Assembly (NCBI GenBank): GCA_017467625.1
Contig: JAFUSN010000004.1
Coordinates: forward strand, 124,001 to 188,000
Direction: 5' to 3'
Source of the DNA: RGIG1681 sp017467625
GTDB lineage: Bacteria; Bacillota; Clostridia; Christensenellales; UBA1242
DNA length: 64,000 bases
Positions 1 to 8,514 of the stretch are shown here, one piece after another. A program made the translations under genes and the position numbers. Within the stretch, counting starts at the first letter, position 1. Every line of letters starts with the position of its first letter. Under the pieces are notes generated by a model. The model searched no databases. It was not told the origin of the DNA and saw only the letters and a program-made list of their open reading frames with translations.

Positions 1-470
1 TCTGAATCAAGGTCTTTATATTCCTTTGGAAAATCTAAATATCCACATCCTAGTTCATCTTTTAAAACCATATAAACCGCATAATCATAAATCCAATCTT
101 CATTTTCTTCAGTAAATTTATCAATGTTTGTTGAATAATAAAACTTATCAAAAACATAACGAAGCGCTTCCATTTTTCTTTTGCGATATTCCTCAAAAGA
201 AAGTGTTGAACCAAGCTTAAAAAAGTCAAGCTCTTCATCACTTAAAAGTTTTTCAATATCAATATAAATTGGTTCACCAGCAAATGCAGAAACAGAGCTA
301 TATGGAGAGCCAACAGAATCCACAATTCCAAGTGGCAAAATTTGCCAATACTTCATTCCAAGATCGCTTAAATAATCAACAAATTCATAAGCCTCTTGAG
401 AAAAACAACCAAACCCATATTTGTTTGGAATTGATGACACTGGAAGTAAAACACCACAACCTCTTTCCAT
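1..470 (-). CDS. malQ: 4-alpha-glucanotransferase (amylomaltase), N-terminal part
   Basis: Partial gene running off the left edge; only about the first 156 codons are inside. The translation begins MERGCGVLLPVSSIPNKYG and continues with a motif around YWQILPLG and then SPYSSVSAFAGEP, the N-terminal hallmarks of GH77 amylomaltases (family knowledge). These enzymes transfer alpha-1,4-glucan segments between maltodextrins in the cytoplasm and release glucose, which would feed the ROK glucokinase and Pgi near the other end of the window (inference). The ATG at 468-470 is preceded on the minus strand by GAGGAAAC, a good ribosome-binding site. The catalytic residues lie outside the window and cannot be checked. 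Confidence 0.9.
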   Translation of the reverse strand, partial: MERGCGVLLPVSSIPNKYGFGCFSQEAYEFVDYLSDLGMKYWQILPLGIVDSVGSPYSSVSAFAGEPIYIDIEKLLSDEELDFFKLGSTLSFEEYRKRKMEALRYVFDKFYYSTNIDKFTEENEDWIYDYAVYMVLKDELGCGYLDFPKEYKDLDS

Positions 471-646
471 AGTTTCCTCATTTTGTTATATTAATTATAT
501 TTTTTTACTATTTTATTATAGAATATATTTTATTTTATGTAAAATAATTTATTATATTTTTATATGATTTTTTTACATTTTTTAATTTTTTATTCTGTCT
601 AAATTAAATTTATTCAAAAATTAATAAAAATTCAAAAATTTATTCA

Positions 647-680
647 TAAAAAAATCACTGATCTCTCAGTGATTTTTTTT
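647..680 (-). terminator. Rho-independent terminator of gpmI
   Basis: Inverted repeat of 11 bp (arms 651-661 and 666-676, loop of four) next to an A/T tract, just after the gpmI stop. It could also act in the plus direction. The rest of 471-685 is very AT-rich, with nothing else recognisable. Confidence 0.8.
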
Positions 681-685
681 GTTTT

Positions 686-2185
686 TTAAAACAATGGTTC
701 TTCCATATAATCAGGAATTTCTTGCCCCATCAGCTTTAAAATTGTTGGTGCAACATTTGCAAGTTTTCCAGGTTTAAGCTTAACATTTTTGTGTTTGTCT
801 GAAACAAGCCAGAATGGAACAGGATTTGTTGTGTGTTGGGTTAAAACATTTCCATCAGCATCAATCATTTCTTCACAGTTCCCATGATCTGCAGTGATAA
901 TTAAATCACCACCTTGCGCCCTAACGGCATCAGCAATTCTTTTAACACATTCATCAGTGGTTTTAATTGATTCAATTGCTGCTTCAAGGTTTCCTGTATG
1001 TCCAAGCATGTCAGGATTTGAAATATTAACTAAAACAAATTCATATTTTCCAGAATTAACAGCATTAACAACTTCATTTGTGATTTCAACAGCTCTCATT
1101 GCAGGTACTTCTGAAAAGTCCTTAACATTTGCGCTGTCAATAAGTTTTCTATCTTCACCAGGATATGGTTTTTCAATTCCACCATTAAAGAAAAATGTTA
1201 CATGTGCATATTTTGTTGTTTCAGATGTATGGAATTGTTTGTAACCAAGTTTTGAAATTAAAGCACTTAAATTATTTTCAACAATTTCAGGTGGATACGC
1301 AACATACAATCCTTTAAAGTCGCTTGAATATTCTGTCATTGTGCAATACTTTAAATTTTTATATTCTTTAACTTCAAATTCATTAAATCCTTCTTGAGTG
1401 ATTGCTTTTGTTATCTCTCTTGCACGATCTGTTCTGTAATTAAAGAAAATAAATCCGTCACCATCTTTAATTTTGTGACCGCCGTCAATGAGTGTTGGTT
1501 CAACAAATTCATCAAACACTCCTCTTTCATAACTTGCGAGCATTGCCTCTTTTGCTGTTGGATAATCATATTCAGCTTTTCCATAAACCATCATGTCATA
1601 AGCTTTTTTAATTCTATCCCATCTGTTTTCACGGTCCATTGTATAAACACGCCCAGCAACCGTAACAATTTTCGCCTTTCCGGCAATAGCAGCCTCAAGT
1701 TCTTCAATAAATTTCACACCACTGTCACGAAGTGTGTCACGACCATCCATAATTGCATGAATGAATACGTTGTCAATTCCAAGATTTGAAGCCATTTCAA
1801 CAAGAGCTTTTAAGTGGTTTATATGAGAATGCACGCCACCATTTGAAACAAGTCCCATTAAATGAAGTCTTGACCCATTTTTCTTAACATGATTCATAAC
1901 CTCTAAAAAAGCTTTGTTTTTAAAAAACTTACCATTTTCAATTTCATTGTTTATTTTTGGTAGGTCCTGATAAACAACTCGTCCAGCACCAAGATTTAAA
2001 TGTCCAACCTCACTATTTCCCATTTGTCCTTCATTAAGACCAACCGCAAGACCACTTGCCTCAAGTGAAGTGATTGGATATTCATCAGAAAGTTCTGTCA
2101 TATTTGGAATTCCTTGAAGCTTTATTGCATTTCCGCGAAGCCCGTGATTAATTCCAAAACCATCAAGTATACAAAGTGTAACCAT
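686..2185 (-). CDS. gpmI: 2,3-bisphosphoglycerate-independent phosphoglycerate mutase
   Basis: Interconverts 3- and 2-phosphoglycerate in glycolysis using two metal ions (usually Mn2+) and a phosphoserine intermediate. Length of 499 residues is close to the family norm of about 510. The N-terminus has the metal-binding LDGFG. The motif GQMGNSEVGH around residues 53-62 holds the catalytic serine near position 58. The C-terminal alkaline-phosphatase-like metal sites appear as TADHGNCEEM and QHTTNPVPFW. The start is supported by GGGAGGAATAT directly before the ATG. It is a single-gene unit between its own terminator and the leuS terminator; the usual gap-pgk-tpi cluster is not adjacent. Confidence 0.97.
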   Translation of the reverse strand: MVTLCILDGFGINHGLRGNAIKLQGIPNMTELSDEYPITSLEASGLAVGLNEGQMGNSEVGHLNLGAGRVVYQDLPKINNEIENGKFFKNKAFLEVMNHVKKNGSRLHLMGLVSNGGVHSHINHLKALVEMASNLGIDNVFIHAIMDGRDTLRDSGVKFIEELEAAIAGKAKIVTVAGRVYTMDRENRWDRIKKAYDMMVYGKAEYDYPTAKEAMLASYERGVFDEFVEPTLIDGGHKIKDGDGFIFFNYRTDRAREITKAITQEGFNEFEVKEYKNLKYCTMTEYSSDFKGLYVAYPPEIVENNLSALISKLGYKQFHTSETTKYAHVTFFFNGGIEKPYPGEDRKLIDSANVKDFSEVPAMRAVEITNEVVNAVNSGKYEFVLVNISNPDMLGHTGNLEAAIESIKTTDECVKRIADAVRAQGGDLIITADHGNCEEMIDADGNVLTQHTTNPVPFWLVSDKHKNVKLKPGKLANVAPTILKLMGQEIPDYMEEPLF

Positions 2186-2249
2186 ATATTCCTCCCATTT
2201 GCTTTATTATTATAAATAATAAATTATTTTTAAGCAAGCGTTTTTATTT

Positions 2250-2279
2250 CAAAAATAAAGGAGTGAAAATTCACTCCTT
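2250..2279 (-). terminator. Terminator of leuS, overlapping its stop codon
   Basis: Perfect 9-bp stem (2258-2266 with 2271-2279) with a four-base loop and a T-rich tract on the minus strand. The 3' part of the leuS stop codon lies inside one arm. Confidence 0.85.
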
Positions 2280-4692
2280 ATTTTACAATTATATTAATTA
2301 TTTTGTTTGGAACAAAAATTGTCTTAATAATTGTTCCTGTTAAATATTTTGAAATTTCTGGAACTTTTTTAATTTTTTCAATTGCATCTATTTCATTGCA
2401 ATCTGTTTCAACCTCAACAAGCCCTCTCATTTTTCCATTGATTTGAACTGGAAGTTTATATGTGCTTTGAGTAAGTTTTGATTCATCAAATTCAGGCCAT
2501 TTGTGGTTTTCAATATAACCAAGATTTAAAACTTCAAAAAGTTCATTTGCAAGATGTGGAGCAAAAGGACTTATTAAAAGAATAAGGTCTTTATAATCAT
2601 CTTTTCCAATTTTATTTAATTTATAAACTTCATTAACAAGAATCATTATTGCAGAAATTGCAGTGTTGAACTTATTTGAATCAATATCGCTTGAAACTTT
2701 TTTAATGGCTGAGTTGAGTGCAAATGCAATTTCTTTTTCTCTTGAATTTTCAGTTAAAATTTCTTGCATATTCCAAATTCTAGATAAAAGTTTGTAGCAA
2801 GCTTTTAAGCCTTCTTCACTCCAAGTTGCTTTTTCACTATATTCCCCAATAAAACTCATCCAAACACGAAGACTATCTGCACCATACCTGTCAATCATAA
2901 TTCTTGGATCAATTCCATTTCCGGCACTCTTACTCATCTTTTTACCATCAGCACCCAAAATTAGTCCTTGTGAAATTCTTTTTTTGAATGGTTCATCAAC
3001 AGGAACAAGTCCTAAATCATAAAGAACTTTAACCCAAAATCTTGCATAGAGAAGATGACGGGTTGTGTGTTCATTTCCACCATTATAAAGAGTTACTGGA
3101 AGCCAAGCTTTAAGAGCATCCATGCTTGCAAATTCTTTAGAGTTATGTGGATCACAATATCTCAAAAAGTACCATGATGATCCAGCCCAACCAGGCATTG
3201 TGTCTGTTTCGCGCTTTGCAGGCCCTCCACAACAAGGACAAGTTGTGTTTACCCAACTTTCAATAACAGAAAGTGGACTTTCGCCATCTTTTGTTGGTTC
3301 ATAACTATCAACCTTTGGAAGTGTTACTGGAAGATCTTCATCTTTAACTGGAACCCATCCGCATTTTTGACATTTAACCATTGGAATTGGTTCACCCCAA
3401 TATCTTTGTCTAGAAAAAATCCAGTCACGCATTTTAAAGTTGAGTTTTTTTCTTGCAACGCCAAGTGAAATAAGTTTGTTTGTTATTGCTTCTTTTGCTT
3501 CTTCAACAGTAAGTCCTGAAAATTCTTCAGAATTTATTAATTTGCAACCTTTTCCAAGATAATCGTATTTTTCAAAGGCTTTTTCACTAACATCTGCTCC
3601 TTCAATAACTTGAATTTTAGGAATGTTAAATTTGTCTGCAAATTCAAAATCTCTTTGATCATGAGTTGGAACAGCCATAACCGCTCCAGTTCCATAACCA
3701 GCCAAAACAAAATCGCCAATGTAAACATCAACTTCTTTTCCATTTGCTGGATTAATGGCTGAAATTCCTTCAAGTTTTAAACCTGACTTATCCTTATTCA
3801 TTTCAGTCCTGTCAAACTCACTCTTTTTTGCAGTTTCCTTTCTATATTTTTCAACTTCGTCCCAATTTTTAATTTTATCTTTAAGTCCATCAACAATTTT
3901 ACTTTCTGGAGCTAACACCATAAATGTTATTCCATAAATTGTTTCAATGCAGGTTGTAAAAATTGAAAAACTTCCACCTTGTTTGATTTTAAAATCAACT
4001 TCAACACCTTCACTTTTTCCAATCCAGTTTAATTGACTTAACTTAATGTGATCTTGATAATCAGTTTTTGATAAATCATCAGCAAGCCTTTCACCATATT
4101 CCGTCATCTTTAAAACCCATTGGGCTTTTGCTTTTTGAACTGTTTCACTGTGACACTGGCAACACTTTCCATCTTCAACTTCTTCATTTGCTAAAACTCC
4201 ACAATTTGGGCACCAGTTTACTGTTGTTTCTCTTTTTTCAGCTAAACCTTTTTTAAAGAATTGAATAAACTGCCACTGAGTCCATTTATAATAGTCTTCA
4301 TCGCATGAATTGATTGTTCTATCCCAATCAAAAGACAAACCAAGCTGTTTAAGTTGAGTGTGAAATGTATTTATATTTCTTTCAACAATTTCCTGTGGAA
4401 GTTTATGTTCACGGATTGCTGTTCTTTCAGCCTCTAAGCCAAAGGCATCTGTTCCAAATGGAAATAAAACATTTTTTCCACAAAGTCTTTCTTTTCTTGC
4501 AACAGCGTCAATTGCTGTGTAACTTCTACAATGCCCTAAATGAAGACCAATTCCACTTGGATAAGGAAACTCAATTAAAATGTATTCGTTTTCTTTTCCT
4601 TTTTCATGATTTTGAACAGAATAGGTTTTATTGTTTTCCCAAATCTTTTGCCACTTGTTTTCAACTTTACTTGGATTATATTTTTCAATCAT
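2278..4692 (-). CDS. leuS: Leucyl-tRNA synthetase
   Basis: Class I aminoacyl-tRNA synthetase charging tRNA-Leu; 804 residues, the normal bacterial size. The HIGH-type signature is HLGH at residues 51-54 within FPYPSGIGLHLGH. The KMSKS loop is intact (KKMSKSAGNGIDPR). Zinc-ribbon cysteines are visible (CPNCG then CCQCHSE; a second CQKCGW...CPCCGG set precedes the KMSKS loop). The CP1 editing domain contains the conserved GTGAVMAVPTHDQRDFEFA. The C-terminal anticodon-binding region is complete. The start follows GAGGAATT. No T-box leader was found in the 285-bp upstream gap, so regulation is not evident. Confidence 0.98.
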   Translation of the reverse strand: MIEKYNPSKVENKWQKIWENNKTYSVQNHEKGKENEYILIEFPYPSGIGLHLGHCRSYTAIDAVARKERLCGKNVLFPFGTDAFGLEAERTAIREHKLPQEIVERNINTFHTQLKQLGLSFDWDRTINSCDEDYYKWTQWQFIQFFKKGLAEKRETTVNWCPNCGVLANEEVEDGKCCQCHSETVQKAKAQWVLKMTEYGERLADDLSKTDYQDHIKLSQLNWIGKSEGVEVDFKIKQGGSFSIFTTCIETIYGITFMVLAPESKIVDGLKDKIKNWDEVEKYRKETAKKSEFDRTEMNKDKSGLKLEGISAINPANGKEVDVYIGDFVLAGYGTGAVMAVPTHDQRDFEFADKFNIPKIQVIEGADVSEKAFEKYDYLGKGCKLINSEEFSGLTVEEAKEAITNKLISLGVARKKLNFKMRDWIFSRQRYWGEPIPMVKCQKCGWVPVKDEDLPVTLPKVDSYEPTKDGESPLSVIESWVNTTCPCCGGPAKRETDTMPGWAGSSWYFLRYCDPHNSKEFASMDALKAWLPVTLYNGGNEHTTRHLLYARFWVKVLYDLGLVPVDEPFKKRISQGLILGADGKKMSKSAGNGIDPRIMIDRYGADSLRVWMSFIGEYSEKATWSEEGLKACYKLLSRIWNMQEILTENSREKEIAFALNSAIKKVSSDIDSNKFNTAISAIMILVNEVYKLNKIGKDDYKDLILLISPFAPHLANELFEVLNLGYIENHKWPEFDESKLTQSTYKLPVQINGKMRGLVEVETDCNEIDAIEKIKKVPEISKYLTGTIIKTIFVPNKIINIIVK

Positions 4693-4977
4693 AGTAATTC
4701 CTCACTAATAATAATAGTGATATTCTATCACAGAAAATAAAAATTTTAAACTTTTTAAGGAAACTTTTTTAAATAAATTGGAATATTTTTTGCTAGCGCC
4801 ACTTACAATATATATTTATATTTTTAATAATAATAGTTATAATAAGCATTGTTAATTTGTTAAAAACTCATCTATTGCCATATTTTTCAATGTTTAAGTT
4901 GTTAACAAGCAGTGTAAAATTATTGACTTTTTTTGAAAGTTTTTAGAAAGTTATTAACAGGTGTGTTTAATTGAAGA
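4693..4977. other. AT-rich intergenic gap upstream of leuS
   Basis: 285 bases between two minus-strand genes. It should hold the leuS promoter and the end of the lipoprotein transcript. I see no open frame, no T-box consensus and no clear terminator. A few TTNTTAACA-like words occur but do not match the DnaA-box consensus. Confidence 0.4.
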
Positions 4978-5625
4978 TTATAAATTAAATGATTTTAAAA
5001 TTTCTTCACTAGTTTTCCCTTCTTTTGAAAGACTTTCTGATTCATTCAAAATAAAATAATTATCATTTATTTCACCTGAAATTTCAATTGAGAAACTATT
5101 GTTTTTTATGCCTGTAATTCTATTTGATGGTAAATTAAAATTATCAATAATCTCATCGCTTTTTAAAGTTTTTCCGCCAATGTTTAAAGATTTAAACGAT
5201 CCATCATTAAAATTCGGTTTAACATTTGAAATGTTTGTTAAAGAAATATTTTTTGATTGAAGATATTTTAAAATTTCACCTTTTTTTATTGTTTTATTCC
5301 AAAACAAATCTTTTTTATCTTTTAAAATTTTAACATCTTTACTTAAAATTGATTTATCTTTAACTGAGTTTAAAATTTTAATTGTTTTTTCTGATGGAAA
5401 ATAATTTTCTGGGATATTAGGTTTGTTGTTGTCATTTTTTAAAATTACACAAAGAGATTTTAATGTTTCATCTGAATAATTTTCATTTGAAAAATTTTCA
5501 AGTTTAAAAGCAAGTGTTAAATCTATTTCATTTTTTTGAGATACAAAACTTTTTGGAATTGGTCCACACGCTGAAGCAATAAAAATAACAAATAGAGTAA
5601 TAAAAATAACATTTAACTTTTTCAT
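4978..5625 (-). CDS. Putative lipoprotein of unknown function
   Basis: 215 residues. It starts with Lys-rich MKKLN, a hydrophobic stretch and a lipobox IASAC, placing the lipidated cysteine at residue 20, so it is expected to be anchored on the outer face of the membrane. The mature part is rich in Lys, Asn, Ser and Asp and has no motif I recognise. It stands alone, divergent from cca. No convincing ribosome-binding site precedes the ATG. A TATAAT on the minus strand (5654-5659) gives a leader of about 20 nt. Function unknown. Confidence 0.75.
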   Translation of the reverse strand: MKKLNVIFITLFVIFIASACGPIPKSFVSQKNEIDLTLAFKLENFSNENYSDETLKSLCVILKNDNNKPNIPENYFPSEKTIKILNSVKDKSILSKDVKILKDKKDLFWNKTIKKGEILKYLQSKNISLTNISNVKPNFNDGSFKSLNIGGKTLKSDEIIDNFNLPSNRITGIKNNSFSIEISGEINDNYFILNESESLSKEGKTSEEILKSFNL

Positions 5626-5763
5626 AAGAATAGTTTTTGAAAATTATTGAAATATTATACTTTAAAAAATTTAATTTAAACAAAAAATCTTTAATAAATG
5701 TAAAATGATTTGTGATAATATGTGTTTTGTGATATTATTTTCATAGAAATAGAGGTGTTAAAA

Positions 5764-7158
5764 ATGATTAAAATTCCTGCAGAACTTAAAGAGTTGAAAT
5801 CAATTTTTGAAAGGTATAATAAAAAACTTTATATTGTTGGTGGATATGTGCGTGATTCATATCTTGGAATTTCAAGTGCACTTCGTGATGATATTGATCT
5901 TACTTCAAGTGTTCAACCAAAAGAGCTTAAAAATATGCTTGAAGGAACAAAATTTAAAGTTCGTCCATTAAATGAAAAGCTCGGCGTAATGGAAATTTCG
6001 GGAAACAGAAGATTTGAATTTGCAACTTTTAGAAAAGAAGTTTATGAAAATGATTCACACTCCCCAACAAAAGTTAGTTTTATTTCAAGTTTAGATGAAG
6101 ATGCTAAAAGGCGTGATTTTAAAATTAATGCAATTTATTATGATTTAGAAGAAGAAACTTATGTTGACCCACTTGGTGGAATTGATGATCTAAAAAAAAG
6201 AATAATCACAACTGTTAAAGTTCCTAAAATTGTTTTTAATGATGATCCTGAAAGAATTTTGAGATTAATTAGGTTTGCATGTGCACTTGGATTTTCAATT
6301 CCAGAAGAAGAGTATTTTTACGCTAAGCAAAATGCGTATAAAATTAAATTTATATCAAAATCAAGGCTTAGAAGTGAATTTGAAAAATTGTTAACAGCTG
6401 ATGAAGTTTATCCAAATTTGTTATACACAAAAGATGCTCACTACAGAGCAATGGTTCTTCTTGGTGAATTTGATACATGGAAAATAATTATGCCAAGCAT
6501 GGACGATATCAAAAATTCAAAAGCTGTTGATAATAAAGGTGAACCAATTTATGATCACACATTAAATGCATTAAAAAATGCTTCTCCAAAAATCAGACTT
6601 GCAGTTCTTCTTCATGATGCAGCAAAAGTTAAAGCAGTTGAAAAAACTAAAAAGTTTTTTGGGTCAAAAGAATTTATTGCACCAATTGTTGAAATGAACT
6701 TAGGTGACTATGGATTAGGTTATCCAAGAAATATTGTTAGAAAAGTTATTAGAACAATTGAGGGTTATGACTTTGATCCATTTTGTTTAACAAGCACAAA
6801 GAATGTAAAAAAATATATTTTAAATAACCGTGATGTTATTGAAAATGTTATTGAAATTAAAACAGTCGTAAAAAATGAAGGAAAACTTGTTTCAAGACGA
6901 ATTAAATCAGCAGAGCGTCTTAGAAAAGTTTTTAATGAAATGATAAAAAAGAATACACCTTTTGAAAGGGCTGATTTAAAAATTAAAGGTGATGAAATAA
7001 TTAATCTTTATCCAAAAATTAGAACTGAAAATATTGATACACTCATTGATAAACTTTTGGAAAACACAGCAATTTCGCCAGAAAAAAACACAAGAGAATC
7101 TCTTGTGAAGATGATGGACAAAATTATAAATTCAAACCGTGATTTTTATTTGGAATAA
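5764..7158 (+). CDS. cca: CCA-adding tRNA nucleotidyltransferase
   Basis: Class II nucleotidyltransferase that builds or repairs the 3' CCA of tRNAs. The head domain shows GGYVRD (residues 26-31), a metal-binding DDID near 42-45 and the RRDFKINA motif. A downstream LLHDAAK suggests an HD-like segment in the C-terminal half, as in longer bacterial members. About 464 residues. An upstream in-frame ATG at 5722 exists, but AGAGGTG stands 6 nt before the ATG at 5764, so the later start is preferred. Its stop overlaps the start of a 35-codon ORF (TAATG), suggesting coupling. Confidence 0.9.
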   Translation: MIKIPAELKELKSIFERYNKKLYIVGGYVRDSYLGISSALRDDIDLTSSVQPKELKNMLEGTKFKVRPLNEKLGVMEISGNRRFEFATFRKEVYENDSHSPTKVSFISSLDEDAKRRDFKINAIYYDLEEETYVDPLGGIDDLKKRIITTVKVPKIVFNDDPERILRLIRFACALGFSIPEEEYFYAKQNAYKIKFISKSRLRSEFEKLLTADEVYPNLLYTKDAHYRAMVLLGEFDTWKIIMPSMDDIKNSKAVDNKGEPIYDHTLNALKNASPKIRLAVLLHDAAKVKAVEKTKKFFGSKEFIAPIVEMNLGDYGLGYPRNIVRKVIRTIEGYDFDPFCLTSTKNVKKYILNNRDVIENVIEIKTVVKNEGKLVSRRIKSAERLRKVFNEMIKKNTPFERADLKIKGDEIINLYPKIRTENIDTLIDKLLENTAISPEKNTRESLVKMMDKIINSNRDFYLE

Positions 7159-7265
7159 TGATTTATGTTTCTGTTTTAAGCTTAATTATAACAATTATTT
7201 TAATTTCAAAATTCTGCATAAAACGCAAAAATAAATTAAATTTAATAATAAAAAATTATAAATAA
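7158..7265 (+). CDS. Tiny membrane peptide (35 aa) coupled to cca
   Basis: An ORF of 35 codons whose ATG shares its A with the cca stop (TAATG), a typical coupled arrangement. It encodes MIYVSVLSLIITIILISKF followed by a basic tail with KRKNK, so one predicted transmembrane helix with a cytoplasmic positive end. No family is recognised. It has no Shine-Dalgarno of its own apart from the coupling. It could be chance, given the low GC content, but the start overlap, hydrophobic run and basic tail together favour a real product. Confidence 0.45.
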   Translation: MIYVSVLSLIITIILISKFCIKRKNKLNLIIKNYK

Positions 7266-7289
7266 TTAAAAAAAACACATAATAAGGGT

Positions 7290-8489
7290 ATGAAAAAAAT
7301 TTTTATTTTCATATCCTTAATTTTTTGTTTGTTGATTTTTAATGAAAAACCAAATAAAATTGCCTTTGCAAAAAGTGAAAGATTTTTATTTGATGTTGAT
7401 GGAAGAAGTTTTGAATTTAATTTAAGTGAAGGTGATGAAAATTTAACAAAAAATCAAAAACTGATGCGAAAAAATATTTACAATTCAATTGACCTTTTAG
7501 AAGGTTTTGGATTAACAAATAAAGAAATTTTAAATTACATTTATCCAGAAACAAAACAAGTGTTAGACCAATTAAAAAAGAATACAAATAAAGACATTAC
7601 TCCTGGAAAAATCAATTTGATAAAAAATCAATGTAATTTAGTTTTGATTGATGGAAAAGATGGAAAAATTATTAATGAAGAAAAATTTTATAATGATTTT
7701 ATTTTAAGTTTAAAACAAAAAAAGAATAATGTTAAAGTTAAAACTGAAAAGTTAAAAAACACAGAAAATTTAAGGGAAAACATGGTTCAAAAATCATGTT
7801 TTTCAACCAACTTTCAAACAAGTTCTTTTGAACGAAAAAACAACATTAAAACAGCGTTAAAAATGTTTGATGGTCTTGTTTTAGAACCTGGTGAAGTTAT
7901 GAGTTTTAACAAAACCACAGGAAATCGAAATTCTGAAAATGGATATATGGAAGCAAAAATAATTAAAAATGGAACATTTTTAAGTGGGTTTGGTGGTGGA
8001 GTTTGTCAAGTGAGCACAACAGTTTATAATGCATGTTTGCTTGCAGGACTTGAAATTATTGAAGTGAATAATCACAGTCTTCCAGTTTCATATATTGAAC
8101 CAAGTTTTGATGCAATGGTTAATGTTGGATCAAGTGACCTGGTTGTTAGAAATAATACTGATGGAAAAATTGTGTTTACTTCCTCTTATGAAAATGATAT
8201 TTGTAAAGTTAAAATTTTTGGAAAGAAAAATAAATACAAAATAAAAAGAGTTAGTGAAAAAGTTAAAATAATTCCAGCAGAAAAAGATATAATCACAACT
8301 GACTTTGAAAAGTTTGATCAAAACATTGAAATTGGCGAAGTTAAAAGAATTAGTTATCCCAAAGATGGATATGAGTCTAATGGTTATTTAAAGTTTTTAG
8401 ACCAAAAAGGAAATGTTGTTAAAACCGAAAAAATTAGGCATAATGTCTATTCTCCAACCAAGGGAATTATTGTTAAAAGAGAAAAATAA
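7290..8489 (+). CDS. VanW-domain exported protein
   Basis: 399 residues with an N-terminal signal or anchor (MKKIFIFISLIFCLLIFNE, possible cleavage after IAFA). The VanW core lies around residues 165-290: an FSTNF entry, LEPGEVMSFN, then GGGVCQVSTTVYNACLLAGL and a later HSLPVSYIEPSFDAMV. VanW is named for its presence in some vancomycin-resistance clusters, but its biochemical role is unknown, and here there are no van genes nearby. Likely a cell-envelope protein (inference). AAGGG lies only a few bases before the ATG, and a CATAAT box sits 6 nt upstream, so the initiation mode is uncertain. Confidence 0.8.
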   Translation: MKKIFIFISLIFCLLIFNEKPNKIAFAKSERFLFDVDGRSFEFNLSEGDENLTKNQKLMRKNIYNSIDLLEGFGLTNKEILNYIYPETKQVLDQLKKNTNKDITPGKINLIKNQCNLVLIDGKDGKIINEEKFYNDFILSLKQKKNNVKVKTEKLKNTENLRENMVQKSCFSTNFQTSSFERKNNIKTALKMFDGLVLEPGEVMSFNKTTGNRNSENGYMEAKIIKNGTFLSGFGGGVCQVSTTVYNACLLAGLEIIEVNNHSLPVSYIEPSFDAMVNVGSSDLVVRNNTDGKIVFTSSYENDICKVKIFGKKNKYKIKRVSEKVKIIPAEKDIITTDFEKFDQNIEIGEVKRISYPKDGYESNGYLKFLDQKGNVVKTEKIRHNVYSPTKGIIVKREK

Positions 8490-8514
8490 AAACCACTTTA
8501 AATGTGGTTTTTAT
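8488..8514. terminator. Bidirectional terminator between vanW-like gene and ABC exporter
   Basis: AAAACCAC and GTGGTTTT arms around a short AT loop, flanked by A and T tracts. It lies between two convergent genes and overlaps both ends. Confidence 0.75.

Noticed and set aside
4860..4970. TTNTTAACA words as DnaA boxes or an origin
   Set aside because: They differ from TTATNCACA at two positions, no cluster of good matches exists and no dnaA/dnaN is nearby.
4693..4977. T-box leader of leuS
   Set aside because: No AGGGTGGNACCGCG-type element on the minus strand; the region is nearly all A and T.
7278..7292. Leaderless start for the VanW-like gene
   Set aside because: CATAAT lies 6 bases before the ATG but there is no -35 at a proper distance, and AAGGG could still serve as a ribosome-binding site.
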